Origin: Hyphomonadaceae bacterium
GTDB taxonomy: Bacteria > Pseudomonadota > Alphaproteobacteria > Caulobacterales > Hyphomonadaceae
Reading direction: 5' to 3'
Assembly (NCBI GenBank): GCA_022844475.1
Contig: JALHLR010000002.1
Coordinates: 110,512 to 174,511, forward strand
DNA: 64,000 nucleotides
The notes beneath the pieces were generated by a model that did not search any database, had not been told where the DNA came from, and saw only the letters and a list, made by a program, of their open reading frames with translations. Of the stretch, positions 53,330-63,047 are shown one piece after another (the first letter of the stretch is position 1; every line of letters begins with the position of its first letter). The position numbers were made by a program, and so were the translations under genes.

Positions 53330-55273
53330 TCAGATCGAGAAGTCGCCCAGCGCCTCGCCATACGAGCCGATGATGCCCGCCTGGCGCAGATGATCGATGA
53401 CATGGTCTGCCAGCGCGTCTGCGGTAGCCGATGATGTATCGAGCCGAAGTTCAGGCGAAATCGGCGCCTCGTAGGGGCTGTCGATGCCGGTAAAGTTGCG
53501 GATCTGCCCCGCACGCGCCTTCTTGTAGAGACCTTTGGGATCGCGCTGTTCGGCCAGGTGCAGCGGCGTATCGACAAACACCTCGAAGAACTCGCCCTTC
53601 TCGACAAGACCCCGCACCATGTCGCGCTCCACACGGAAGGGCGAAATGAACGAGGCGGTCACGATCATGCCCGCGTCGACGAACAGCTTTGCCACTTCCC
53701 CGATGCGGCGGATGTTCTCCACCCGGTCCTGATCGGTGAAGCCGAGATCCTTGTTGAGGCCCTGGCGGATGTTGTCGCCATCGAGCGAATAGGTGTGCGC
53801 GCCCATCGCCGACAACTTGCGCTCCACAATGTTGGCGATGGTCGACTTGCCGGCGCCGGACAGGCCCGTGAACCACAGCACAGCCGGCTTGTGACCCTTG
53901 ATCAGCGAGCGGCTGGACTTGGTCACGTCCATCGCATGCCGGTGGACGTTGGTGGCGCGGTTCAACGAGAACTCGATCATGCCCGCGCCAACCGTCAGGT
54001 TGGTGAACCGGTCGATCAGGATAAACGCGCCCGCTTCGCGGATGGTCTTGTAGGCATCGAAGGCGATCGGCTGGTTCGCCGAGATGTTGCAGAAACCGAT
54101 CTCGTTCAGACCAAGCGACGAGCCTGCCGCCTTGTCCAGCGTGTTGATGTCGATCTTGTGCCGGATCGACGTCACCGCCGCCTGCACCGTCTGCGACCCG
54201 ATCTTCAGAACATAGGCATGGCCTGTCGTCAGCGGGTCTTCGTGCATCCAGAGGATGTTGGCGGTGAACTGGTTGGAGACTTCCGGCCGCGCATCCGGCG
54301 CCGCGAACACGTCCCCGCGCGAGGCGTCGATCTCGTCCTCGATCACAAGCGTGATCGCGTCACCGGCCCTGGCGACCGGCAGGTCGCCATCGGCCGTAAC
54401 CAGCGCCTTGACCCTGGATATCTTGCCCGACCTGGCGACGACAACTTCGTCGCCCGACTTGATTGATCCAGAGATCACCGTTCCGGAAAACCCGCGGAAA
54501 TCGAGGTTGGGGCGGTTCACCCACTGCACCGGCAGGCGGAAGGGCGCATCGGCGCGCTGGTCCGCGATCTCGATCCTCTCGAGATGCTCCAGCAGCGTCG
54601 GCCCGGCGTGCCAAGCCATCTTGTCCGACTTGGTGATGACGTTGTCGCCGTTCAGCGCCGACATCGGGATCGGCGTGATCGACTCGAAGCCGAGGTTGTC
54701 CGCAACACCCAGATAGCTTGCCACGATCTCGTGGAAGCGCGCGCGGCTGTAGTCCACCAGGTCCATCTTGTTGACCGCCAGCACGAGGTGCCGGACGCCC
54801 AGCATGTTGGCGATGTACGTATGGCGCTTGGTCTGCTGCAGCACCCCCTTGCGCGCATCGATCAGGATAATAGCGAGATCCGCCGTCGAGGCGCCGGTCG
54901 CCATGTTGCGCGTATACTGCTCGTGCCCCGGCGTGTCCGCCACGATGAACTTGCGCTTGTCGGTCGAGAAGAAGCGATAGGCGACATCAATGGTGATGCC
55001 CTGTTCGCGCTCGGCCTCCAGCCCGTCGAGCAACAGGGCGAAGTCCATGTTCTCGCCCTGCGTGCCGTGCTTCACGCTGTCTTTCTTCAGCGTGGCAAGC
55101 TGGTCCTCGAACAACAGCTTGGTGTCATACAGCAGCCGGCCGATCAGCGTGGACTTGCCATCATCCACCGAACCGCAGGTGATGAAACGCAGCACGCCCA
55201 TCTCGGCGGCCGCCAGTTCGCGGACCGACTGGCGCTGCTCCTTGGTGCGCAGGGGGGTCACTTTCGTGGCCAT
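53330..55273 (-). CDS. cysNC: Sulfate adenylyltransferase subunit 1 / APS kinase fusion
   Basis: A 647-aa bifunctional protein for sulfate activation. The N-terminal CysN GTPase has G-S-V-D-D-G-K-S-T near residues 34-42 and D-T-P-G-H near 113; the C-terminal CysC kinase has its P-loop G-L-S-G-A-G-K-S-T near 470-478 and a G-F-T-D-Q-D-R-x-E-N segment near 515. Together with CysD it makes APS from sulfate and then PAPS. Its start overlaps the cysD stop. Confidence 0.95.
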   Translation of the reverse strand: MATKVTPLRTKEQRQSVRELAAAEMGVLRFITCGSVDDGKSTLIGRLLYDTKLLFEDQLATLKKDSVKHGTQGENMDFALLLDGLEAEREQGITIDVAYRFFSTDKRKFIVADTPGHEQYTRNMATGASTADLAIILIDARKGVLQQTKRHTYIANMLGVRHLVLAVNKMDLVDYSRARFHEIVASYLGVADNLGFESITPIPMSALNGDNVITKSDKMAWHAGPTLLEHLERIEIADQRADAPFRLPVQWVNRPNLDFRGFSGTVISGSIKSGDEVVVARSGKISRVKALVTADGDLPVARAGDAITLVIEDEIDASRGDVFAAPDARPEVSNQFTANILWMHEDPLTTGHAYVLKIGSQTVQAAVTSIRHKIDINTLDKAAGSSLGLNEIGFCNISANQPIAFDAYKTIREAGAFILIDRFTNLTVGAGMIEFSLNRATNVHRHAMDVTKSSRSLIKGHKPAVLWFTGLSGAGKSTIANIVERKLSAMGAHTYSLDGDNIRQGLNKDLGFTDQDRVENIRRIGEVAKLFVDAGMIVTASFISPFRVERDMVRGLVEKGEFFEVFVDTPLHLAEQRDPKGLYKKARAGQIRNFTGIDSPYEAPISPELRLDTSSATADALADHVIDHLRQAGIIGSYGEALGDFSI

Positions 55274-56238
55274 CAGAAATACCCCTCGCGCTTCTTCTTC
55301 TCCATCGACCCGCTCTCGTCATGATCGATAAGGCGGCCCGAGCGCTCAGACGTGCGCGCCGTCAGCATCTCGCCGACAATGTCTTCGAGCGTCGCAGCGT
55401 CGCTTTCTATGGCGGCCGTCAGCGGATAGCAGCCCAGCGTGCGGAAGCGGATCATCCGATCCACGGCAACCTCGCCCGGCTCCATCGGCGTACGCTCGTC
55501 ATCGACCATGAAGATCTGACCGTTGCGAATGACGGTCGGCCGCTCCTGGCCGAAATAGAGCGGCACGATCGGAATTTCTTCCTCGGCGATGTACGCCCAG
55601 ATATCCAGCTCCGTCCAATTCGAGATCGGGAAGACACGGATGCTTTCGCCGCGAGCCTTGCGGGTGTTGTAGAGGCTCCATAGCTCCGGCCGCTGGCTCT
55701 TCGGATCCCAGCCATGGCTCTCGGTGCGGAACGAGAAGATCCGCTCCTTCGCCCGGCTCTTTTCTTCGTCGCGCCGCGCGCCGCCGAAAGCGGCATCGAA
55801 GCGATACTTGTCCATCGCCTGGCGCAGGCCCTCTGTCTTCATCACCTGCGTGTGGAGGTTGGAGCCCGACGCATAGGGGTTGATCCCGCGCTTCAGCCCG
55901 TCCTCATTGATGTGAACGATCAGGTCCAGCCCGAGTTTCTTCGTGATCAGGTCGCGGAACTGCACCATCTCCTGGAACTTCCAGGTGGTGTCGATATGCA
56001 TGAAGGGGAATGGCGGTCGCGAGGGCCAGAAGGCCTTCATCGCGAGGTGCAGCATCACCGACGAATCCTTGCCGATGGAATAGAGCATAACCGGGTTCTC
56101 GAACCCGGCCGCGACCTCCCGCATGATGAAAATGCTTTCGGCTTCAAGCCTTTGCAGGTGAGCCGGCAACGGCTTCCTGCGCCCGCGGCGCGAGGTGAAG
56201 CGTTCGGCATACGCCGTCAGATCGGAGTCGAGTGTCAA
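55273..56238 (-). CDS. cysD: Sulfate adenylyltransferase subunit 2
   Basis: The catalytic ATP-sulfurylase subunit (321 aa) of the PP-loop family, with [12 protein letters not shown] near residues 53-64, H-I-D-T-T-W near 80 and [10 protein letters not shown] near 150. It heads the two-gene operon with cysNC. The 165 bp upstream, shared with the divergent AsmA gene, should hold the sulfur-responsive promoter. Confidence 0.95.
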   Translation of the reverse strand: MTLDSDLTAYAERFTSRRGRRKPLPAHLQRLEAESIFIMREVAAGFENPVMLYSIGKDSSVMLHLAMKAFWPSRPPFPFMHIDTTWKFQEMVQFRDLITKKLGLDLIVHINEDGLKRGINPYASGSNLHTQVMKTEGLRQAMDKYRFDAAFGGARRDEEKSRAKERIFSFRTESHGWDPKSQRPELWSLYNTRKARGESIRVFPISNWTELDIWAYIAEEEIPIVPLYFGQERPTVIRNGQIFMVDDERTPMEPGEVAVDRMIRFRTLGCYPLTAAIESDAATLEDIVGEMLTARTSERSGRLIDHDESGSMEKKKREGYF

Positions 56239-56403
56239 AGCCGTGCCCGTCCTAGGCTCGATTGGAGACCCGACTTAGGGGCTACGTGCCATAGGGTAAA
56301 GCGCACGCATCTGAAGTCAGACCTGACCGTGCCTTAACCGTAGGCGCCTTGTTGGCGCCCCATGGCCACGCTGTGCTTTAAGACGGGACGTGCGGAGGAT
56401 TCG

Positions 56404-58965
56404 ATGCGGAAGTACTGGATTATAGGCGGAAGCGTCGTCGGCGGCCTGCTCGCGCTGGCCGCTATCGCTGTCCTGGTGGTCCCGAACCTGATCCCGCAGG
56501 AAGTCTATCGGGCCGAGATCGAGAAGGTCGCCTACCAGGTCACAGGACGCAAAGTCTCCGTCACGGGCCGGATCGAGGTCGCCGTATTCCCCCGCATCGA
56601 GGCCCGCGCCGGCGCCTCGACCATCGCCAATCCGGAAGGATTCGAGGGAAGCGACTTTGCTTCAATGAAGGAGCTCCGCGCCGCCGTGGCGCTCTGGCCG
56701 CTGTTTTCAGGCAATGTCGAAGTCGAGGAGTTCATCCTCGTGGAACCCAGCATCTCGCTCATCAGCCTCGAGGACGGCAACAACAACTGGACCTTCACCC
56801 CACCCACCGGCCCAGCGGGCGTGTCCGGCGAGCCGCAGCAGGGCGGGCAGATGAGCGCGTCCCTTCGCGACGTGCGCATCGAAAAGGGCATCGTCTCGTT
56901 CGACGACCGCAGGGAAAAGAAGATCCAGACGCTGAGCGATCTCAATCTCTGGGCGGACATGCAGGCGCTCGACAAGCCGCTGTCGTTCAAGGCCGAAGGC
57001 CTTGCCAACGCGCTCAGGTTTCGCATCGAGTCGCGGCTTGAAAATCCGCAGGCGATGATCGACGGCCTCGCCTCGCCCGTCGACATCAGGCTGCAGACCG
57101 ACCTTGTCCGCACAGACCTGAAGGGCACGCTCGCTCTCGGCGATACGCCCGAGTTCGACTTCGCCCTGACAGGCGAGATCCCGAACCTCCCTGCGCTGGG
57201 CGAGGCCTTCCAGACGCCGCTGCCCGTGCCCGCCGTACTCGGCAAGCTGACGCTGTCGGGCCAGGCCTATGGCGCGTTCGACGACATCACCATCAAGGTC
57301 GCCTCGGCGCGCCACGAGAGCCCGCTGCTCAACGCAGACCTCAAGGGCGAGGCGCGCCTGACCAGGACAATCGCGCTCCAGCTCGACGCCAGCGCCGATG
57401 CGTCAAGGCTGGCCGACCTTGCGCGCGCCCTCGGCATCGCCCCGCCCGCCGAAGCCGCCCTCGGCAAGGCAACGGTTTCATCCAGGATCACAGGCACGCT
57501 GGACAACCTCCTCTTCAGCGACGTGAATTTCGAACACGCCAGCGGTCTTCTGAATCTGCTGTTCAAGGGATCGGCACAGCTGAAGGACCAGCTGACCTAT
57601 GCTGGCGACGTCACCATTGCCGCGCCCGACCTTCGCAAACTCGCGGCCGCTGCCGGCGCGCAACTGCCGCCGGGCGACATCTACAAGGCGTTCTCGCTGA
57701 CGGGACAGACCTCGGGCGGCACGCAGGATGTGCTGTTGAAGAACGCCACGGTGAAGTTCGACAACATCACCGGCACGGGCGAAGCCGCGCTGAGCTTCGG
57801 CGCCAAGCCACGCCTCACCGGCACGCTGAGCACCAGCGCCATCGACGTGACGCCCTACGCGCAGGCCTCCGGCGCGCCAGCAGGCAAACCCGCCGCCGCT
57901 CCGACGGGCTGGGGCGCAACACCGATAGACCTGTCGCCGCTGCGGCTGGTCGATGCCGACCTCACGCTAAAGTCCAACGGCATCAAGTTCGACAAGTTCG
58001 ATTTTGGCCCGTCCAACGTCGCCGTCGGCCTCAAGAACGGCAAGCTTATCGCAGACCTCAAGCAGACCTCGCTGTTCGGCGGCTCCGGAACCGCGCGCTT
58101 CGTCGCTGACGGCAGCGGCGCGAAGCCCGGCATCGAACTGAAGGCGAAGATGGACAAGCTGGCGCTGAAGGATCTTCTTGGCGCTGCCGCCAACTTCACC
58201 ATGCTCGAAGGCGCAGGGGGCCTCGACATCGACCTCGCCGGTTCCGGCGCCAGTCTCGATGCGCTGATGAGTTCGCTCGTCGGCAAAGGCGCGATCACCT
58301 CGGACGAAAGCGTCCTCAAGGGCGTCAACCTGCAGGAACTCGCTTCGGCCGCCGTCAACGCCTTCACCAGCAAGAAGTTCTCTGCCGCGGCCATCTCGCC
58401 GATTGCCCAGACACGCTTTGACGCCTTGCAGACGAACTTCGTGATGGCGGACGGCGTCGCCATGCTTACCGACATGAACATCGACACCGGCGCCATGACC
58501 ATCGCCGCCGGCGGCGCACTGGACATCGGTCGCCAGCAGCTGACGCTGAACCTCTTCCCTCAGTTTGACGACAGGAAGGCCGGGCTCAATGGCTATGGCC
58601 TGCCGATGAAACTGTCCGGCTCATGGACCGGGGTCAGCTTCGCACCTGACTGGGGCTGGCTTGCCGACAAGGCTACGGCCTCTGCAAAGGCCGAGGCTGA
58701 GTCCAAAATCGAGGACGAGCTCAAGGATCTCGGCGACAGCATTCGTGGCCGCCTCGGCCTGGGCGCGCCGAAACCAGCCCCCCCGGCCGCGCCGGCTCCC
58801 GCGCCAGCCGCCACGCCAGACACCCCCGCAGCCGCAAGCCCGGCGCCGGCGGATGACCAGCCCGCTATTCCGCCAGCCCCACCCGTCCCGGTGCCGCAGT
58901 CGGCCGAGGACCGCCTGAAGGCCGAAGCCCAAAAGGCGCTCGGCCGCCTGTTTGGCGACAATTGA
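56404..58965 (+). CDS. AsmA-family envelope protein
   Basis: An 853-aa protein with an N-terminal transmembrane anchor (about residues 5-27) and a long periplasmic beta-rich body of AsmA repeats (I-E-V-A-V-F-P-R-I-E-A near 57, and a C-terminal AsmA_2-like region G-A-L-D-I-G-R-Q near 690). It ends in a Pro/Ala-rich segment and a short helix. AsmA-like proteins are thought to bridge lipid transport to the outer membrane. ATG 56404 has GGAGGA before it; in-frame Met at 56362 lacks a site. Confidence 0.85.
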   Translation: MRKYWIIGGSVVGGLLALAAIAVLVVPNLIPQEVYRAEIEKVAYQVTGRKVSVTGRIEVAVFPRIEARAGASTIANPEGFEGSDFASMKELRAAVALWPLFSGNVEVEEFILVEPSISLISLEDGNNNWTFTPPTGPAGVSGEPQQGGQMSASLRDVRIEKGIVSFDDRREKKIQTLSDLNLWADMQALDKPLSFKAEGLANALRFRIESRLENPQAMIDGLASPVDIRLQTDLVRTDLKGTLALGDTPEFDFALTGEIPNLPALGEAFQTPLPVPAVLGKLTLSGQAYGAFDDITIKVASARHESPLLNADLKGEARLTRTIALQLDASADASRLADLARALGIAPPAEAALGKATVSSRITGTLDNLLFSDVNFEHASGLLNLLFKGSAQLKDQLTYAGDVTIAAPDLRKLAAAAGAQLPPGDIYKAFSLTGQTSGGTQDVLLKNATVKFDNITGTGEAALSFGAKPRLTGTLSTSAIDVTPYAQASGAPAGKPAAAPTGWGATPIDLSPLRLVDADLTLKSNGIKFDKFDFGPSNVAVGLKNGKLIADLKQTSLFGGSGTARFVADGSGAKPGIELKAKMDKLALKDLLGAAANFTMLEGAGGLDIDLAGSGASLDALMSSLVGKGAITSDESVLKGVNLQELASAAVNAFTSKKFSAAAISPIAQTRFDALQTNFVMADGVAMLTDMNIDTGAMTIAAGGALDIGRQQLTLNLFPQFDDRKAGLNGYGLPMKLSGSWTGVSFAPDWGWLADKATASAKAEAESKIEDELKDLGDSIRGRLGLGAPKPAPPAAPAPAPAATPDTPAAASPAPADDQPAIPPAPPVPVPQSAEDRLKAEAQKALGRLFGDN

Positions 58966-58976
58966 CGGCCGGTGCA

Positions 58977-59016
58977 GCGCGGATTCCCCGGCGTTCGGCG
59001 CCCCGGAAACCCGCGC
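58977..59016 (+). terminator. Hairpin after the AsmA gene
   Basis: A three-part stem: GCGCGG/CCGCGC outside, TTCC/GGAA in the middle and GGCG/CGCC at the tip with a TTCGG loop. It begins 12 bp after the AsmA stop and 60 bp before tRNA-His. Only a weak T content follows, so it may be a terminator or an RNA end-protecting hairpin. Confidence 0.45.
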
Positions 59017-59075
59017 TTGCCCCGGCGCATGTCCAGAGCTAATACCCCTGCTCGCGCGACAGCGCCAAGCCGGTT

Positions 59076-59152
59076 GCCGCCATAGCTCAGTTGGTTAGAG
59101 CGCTGGATTGTGGATCCAGAGGTCCCCCGTTCGAGCCGGGGTGGCGGTACCA
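59076..59152 (+). tRNA. tRNA-His (anticodon GTG), without G-1
   Basis: A full cloverleaf: acceptor GCCGCCA/TGGCGGT, D stem GCTC/GAGC, anticodon stem CTGGA/TCCAG with loop TTGTGGA, T stem CCCCG/CGGGG, encoded CCA. The base before G1 is T and the acceptor end is U72-A73 rather than the G-1:C73 pair that marks tRNA-His in most bacteria. Loss of that pair is a known feature of Alphaproteobacteria and requires a matching histidyl-tRNA synthetase. Confidence 0.97.
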
Positions 59153-59908
59153 TTTAAATCAATGGCTTGTAGCCGCAGAGCGAGTTGCTCATCGTCGCGA
59201 ACGACCATCTGGCTGGCGTTTGGGTGACGGCTTGCAGGCGTTGAAGTGAAGACGCCCGCGCCTTCAGTCCTCTGACGCGAAGCAGCCTGAAAATCGAGCC
59301 GCGCGTGGCTCGCCCAAGATCTCGACCTGCAGCAAGTTTTCAGGACCAAGCGCACCGCGCCAATGACCGGTGTTGCTTGACCTGGTCGTCCGTCAGAAAC
59401 GAAACTCGTCGCCAGGGCTCGTCGGCCGCATGGAGTTCGCGCGAGAAACAGGGCGTGCTGTCGTGCGAAAAGGTTGTCGCAATGCGTCCCTCTGGTTGTG
59501 CCGAGTATGACAGTTCGCCAGACATGACACAGAGGCATGTCGCGATTGCGTCACGCTTCCCGCCGTTGATGCGATCAAAGTGACTCTTCCACAATTGCGC
59601 GATTCTGAGGGCGTCATCCGGATCTTTCGCACGCTCAGGGGAACGGCCGTCTTATGGGCGACCGGCAGCACAGCTGACCAACATGACGATCGGCTTGAAC
59701 GCTGGAGCACTCCTGCCGGATGGCCCCAAGGTTGCGAGTCCACGTTCTCCCTCAAATGCGGTACGTGATGCGCTGCGCCTGGTCCGAACATTCCGGGGCA
59801 GATCACTGCCCTGACGAGCCCGGCCGGACCTCGCCCGCATAGGGGCGTCCGCTGCCAACAAGGGGAGCGATTTGGATCGGGCATAGGCCCCTCTTGGGTT
59901 GGGACAGG
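59153..59908. other. Region of low gene content after tRNA-His
   Basis: About 750 bp with lower GC than the left part of the window. Frames are short and mostly lack ribosome sites. The best candidate is a minus-strand frame at 59340-59594 given separately. It could be decayed DNA of an element inserted at the tRNA. No copy of the tRNA 3' end was seen in the window. Confidence 0.45.
59340..59594 (-). CDS. Doubtful small protein (84 aa)
   Basis: A frame with fairly protein-like composition (M-S-G-E-L-S-Y-S-A-Q-P-E-G; R-R-V-S-F-L-T-D-D-Q-V). It starts with TTG and I see no clear ribosome site. It may be a remnant of a longer gene. Nothing is recognised. Confidence 0.22.
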   Translation of the reverse strand: MWKSHFDRINGGKRDAIATCLCVMSGELSYSAQPEGRIATTFSHDSTPCFSRELHAADEPWRRVSFLTDDQVKQHRSLARCAWS

Positions 59909-61669
59909 TCAGGCTCTGGCTGCGATCCTGCCCAGAACTGTGAACAGGGCCGCGACATCGATTGGCTTCGACAGATAATCCGTCATCCCGGCCGCCAGGT
60001 AGCGATCTCGGTCGCCAACAAGAGCGTTGGCGGTCAGTGCGATGATGGGGATTCCGCCGGCACGTCCGCCAAGCTCCCGAATACGCTGCGCAGCCGTTGG
60101 GCCATCCATCATGGGCATCATGACGTCCATCAGGATCACATCAAAGGTCTGGCTTGCAGCCATCGCGACCGCATCCCGCCCATCCGACGCGACCGCCAAT
60201 TCGTGTCCACCCGCTTCAAGGAGAGCGCGAAGAATTTTCTGCATCTCAGGATTGTCCTCCGCGACAAGAATACGGAGGCCTTTGGTCGGCGATGCGAGCA
60301 GCTCCACGCGCTCTGGCGATGGCGGCGCTGCTACCGGCGCGGCTATCGTGAAATGGAACACACTTCCTTCGTCCAGCTTGCTGCCGACTTCGATCGTCCC
60401 TCCCATCATGCCAACAAGCTGTTTTGAAATGGCCAGTCCCAATCCGGACCCGCCATGCCTGCGAGTCGCCGACGAATCGGACTGGAAAAACTGGTCGAAA
60501 ACCTTGCCAAGAATATCGTCGGCGATGCCCACCCCGGTATCACTCACGAGGAAGCGCGCGACTTGCTGGTCAGCATCGTAGCTGACTGAAACTCCAACCC
60601 TCCCAGCGTCGGTGAATTTTACCGCGTTGCCAACCAGGTTGGTCAGAACCTGCCTTAGCCTGCGCTGATCACCCTCCACCCACTCAGGCACTGACGCCGA
60701 GACGTCTACCGACAGCGCCAGTGATTTTTCGCGAGCAAGGCTGCCGAACAGCGTGACGACGTCCTCCACGACGGCGACAATGCGGAATGGTTCCCGGTCA
60801 AGGGACAAGCGTCGACTCTCCACTTTCGAAATATCCACGATGTCATCGAGCAGGAACATCAGGTCTCTCGATGACTTCAGGGCCGTGGACGCGTGCGCGC
60901 GCCGGATCTCATCAGTCTCCGTAAGGAGAAGAACTTCCAGCATTCCGACAACGCCACTCATGGGGGTGCGGATCTCGTGGCTCATGTTTGCCAGAAAGTC
61001 CGACTTCGCTCTGCTCGCTGCTTCGGCCGCCTCGCGCGCCTCAGCCAACTCACGGACTGCCCGGCTCATCTGCTGATGAAATGCTGCTGCGCAAGAAGAA
61101 GCCGTCAGAAAGATAAGAAAGTAGTTCCTGACGAATCCGACGATGGCGGCTTGCGACGGGATCTGGTCATGCCGTCGAGCGAGCGAGAAGTCGAAGCGCA
61201 GTTGATCGGCGAAGGTTGCGAACAGACCAATATGGAGGACCGAAATTACGGCCGCGATGGCGAAACCCTTCCAGCCAAACAACAACGAATAGCAAATCGC
61301 CAGCGCGAGAAGAAAATAGGTGACCGTAGCATCGACACTACCTGCATGGAGGGTATTGGCGAGAACAACCAGATAGCTGGCTGCAAAGAGCAGGTTCGCG
61401 GCCCGGTCAATGTTTCTGGTTTCGACGCAGTACTTGGGTGCGCTGACGATGACGCAGAACGGCGCGACCAGCATCAGGATGTGGTCGTACGGCGCCACAT
61501 ACTGATATCTGGAGATGAAGAGCAGATAGTTCGCCAGGAGACCGATGGCGGAGAAAAGAGCGACAAACAGAACAGCAATTTTCTTGGCTCGCGTAATGCG
61601 GTCATCGGTCGTCGTGTGTCTCTGAAACCAGTGAATCAGCGAAGCCAATTTCGGATACCGTTCGTTCAA
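59909..61669 (-). CDS. Hybrid sensor histidine kinase/response regulator
   Basis: A 586-aa membrane sensor. About residues 28-205 hold five to six hydrophobic segments without a large periplasmic domain. A short coiled coil (R-E-L-A-E-A-R-E-A-A-E-A-A) leads to the HisKA domain with the phospho-accepting H in F-L-A-N-M-S-H-E-I-R-T-P near 232-243. The ATPase domain shows N-L-V-G-N-A-V-K-F, D-T-G-V-G-I and G-G-S-G-L-G-L. A C-terminal receiver has its Asp in V-I-L-M-D-V-M-M-P near 515. There is no cognate regulator or Hpt gene beside it, so output is unknown. Confidence 0.92.
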   Translation of the reverse strand: MNERYPKLASLIHWFQRHTTTDDRITRAKKIAVLFVALFSAIGLLANYLLFISRYQYVAPYDHILMLVAPFCVIVSAPKYCVETRNIDRAANLLFAASYLVVLANTLHAGSVDATVTYFLLALAICYSLLFGWKGFAIAAVISVLHIGLFATFADQLRFDFSLARRHDQIPSQAAIVGFVRNYFLIFLTASSCAAAFHQQMSRAVRELAEAREAAEAASRAKSDFLANMSHEIRTPMSGVVGMLEVLLLTETDEIRRAHASTALKSSRDLMFLLDDIVDISKVESRRLSLDREPFRIVAVVEDVVTLFGSLAREKSLALSVDVSASVPEWVEGDQRRLRQVLTNLVGNAVKFTDAGRVGVSVSYDADQQVARFLVSDTGVGIADDILGKVFDQFFQSDSSATRRHGGSGLGLAISKQLVGMMGGTIEVGSKLDEGSVFHFTIAAPVAAPPSPERVELLASPTKGLRILVAEDNPEMQKILRALLEAGGHELAVASDGRDAVAMAASQTFDVILMDVMMPMMDGPTAAQRIRELGGRAGGIPIIALTANALVGDRDRYLAAGMTDYLSKPIDVAALFTVLGRIAARA

Positions 61670-62149
61670 TGGAGTTCAAGCATCGCAGCTTCGACCAGGC
61701 GCGGGTAACGAAAGGCAGAGTAACCCTAAAGCGCTGATGTCCTTCACGTCGCGCGTCAGCCCATTTCAGCCTGAGGCGCGCGCATCGTCAAACCGCGAGA
61801 GGGTTCGCCTTTAGGGAATAGGGACCCCAATCTGAGTATTTGAGTCGAAACTCCAACAGAAATGCAACTGAAGTATCAGGCCCTGTGGAGAAGCCTGGGA
61901 ACCCTTGCCGTTCCTCGCCTGGTCAGATGTGCATCTCTAAGCGAGGCTGGCCTGAAGCGCGTGCGGTGCTTCAAGCGAAGCGACACACCCTGCGCACTTG
62001 CCAATGACTGCTGAGGGCCAGAAACACCGAGCCCGCCACGTTCTTACCTGCGACAGGCTCCCTCGTCAGCTGCCGTTCACCCCGTGCCCGCAGGTTCGGC
62101 GGGACATCGCCCAAGGTCGGACACTGCCATCCCGGTCAACATTCTGGAG
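61670..62149. other. Intergenic region, nothing recognised
   Basis: A 480-bp stretch between the kinase start and the end of the secreted orphan. It should hold the kinase promoter. No gene, repeat or structured RNA was recognised. Confidence 0.45.
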
Positions 62150-62683
62150 TTACTGTCCACACGCAAAGAGGACAAGCTCCGAAACGCCGCCCATCCTCTC
62201 TTCGTCAAAGGGAACCGTATCAGTCACGCCACCGCCGGAGATCACCAAGGCGCCGACCCATTTGCCAAAGATCGCATCCACGAGGTTCAGCGCGGCCCCG
62301 CCCTGTTCGGACCAGCCATGCTCTGAGCCCGCACTGTCCGGCGCCCGGGCCTGAAACACGCGCGACGCAACTGTCTTGCCGTCGATAGAGAATGAGATCT
62401 TCGCTTCCCCACCACTGAGCGGCTTGCTGGAATGCCAAGTAACATCGATGAGCGATCCGGACGTGCAGCCGATGGAGAATTTCATCGTTCCATCGACATA
62501 AACTGCCCTCACCTCGGCGGTCGCCGGGTCGGCAAACAAGTCGCCCTTCTGGTGCAGTTCCCATCCCGGAACCCCGAGTGATTTTTTCTCAAGTGTCGCT
62601 TGTGCATTGGCGATTGGTGTCGTGGCGGCGCAAACTGCCAGCACGACGGAAGCAAGCGTCTTTGTGTTGAAAACACTTATCAC
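62150..62683 (-). CDS. Secreted hypothetical protein (177 aa)
   Basis: An exported protein with signal peptide M-I-S-V-F-N-T-K-T-L-A-S-V-V-L-A ending A-N-A near residue 27. The mature part of about 150 residues is beta-rich (M-K-F-S-I-G-C-T-S-G-S near 73; A-K-I-S-F-S-I-D-G-K near 97) and has two Cys that could form a disulfide, the second near the C-terminus. The layout recalls secreted proteins of the invasion-associated locus B type, but I cannot confirm it. GTG 62683 with GGAG nine bases upstream was chosen; an ATG at 62737 is possible. Confidence 0.6.
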   Translation of the reverse strand: MISVFNTKTLASVVLAVCAATTPIANAQATLEKKSLGVPGWELHQKGDLFADPATAEVRAVYVDGTMKFSIGCTSGSLIDVTWHSSKPLSGGEAKISFSIDGKTVASRVFQARAPDSAGSEHGWSEQGGAALNLVDAIFGKWVGALVISGGGVTDTVPFDEERMGGVSELVLFACGQ

Positions 62684-63047
62684 CGATCTGATCTCCAAAC
62701 CCCGAATGTGCGGCAACTGGAAAGCGATGTAGCCCATCTCGAGACTACACGGCACATTCCATGCCGGTCCAGCAGCTCGCACGCGATATGGGTCGCTCGG
62801 TTCCGCTAGAGGCCTGCAGGTGAAGGTGATCGGCAAACCAATCAGACGATAGCGCGCTCTATGGAAAGGGATGCGTGAGGCCAGCAGACGACCGCATGAC
62901 TGAGACGGGCCCCGACTCGCGCGTATGGCGCCCAGCACACGACCGGCCTACGCCATCAATTGAAGTCATTCGAGTGCAGAGCCGAGCTCACTTAGCATGT
63001 TGCCCCCGCCGGCATGGTGCGGGCGGGTGAGCAGAAGGCTCACGACG
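62684..63047. other. Divergent intergenic region, nothing recognised
   Basis: 364 bp between the secreted orphan and the recombinase gene, which diverge. It should contain both promoters and possibly a recombination site used by the recombinase; I see no clear inverted-repeat core. Confidence 0.4.

Noticed and set aside
59393..59884. A 163-codon minus-strand frame after tRNA-His
   Set aside because: Contains many Cys, His and Arg residues, no motif or ribosome site, and competes with the more protein-like 84-codon frame.
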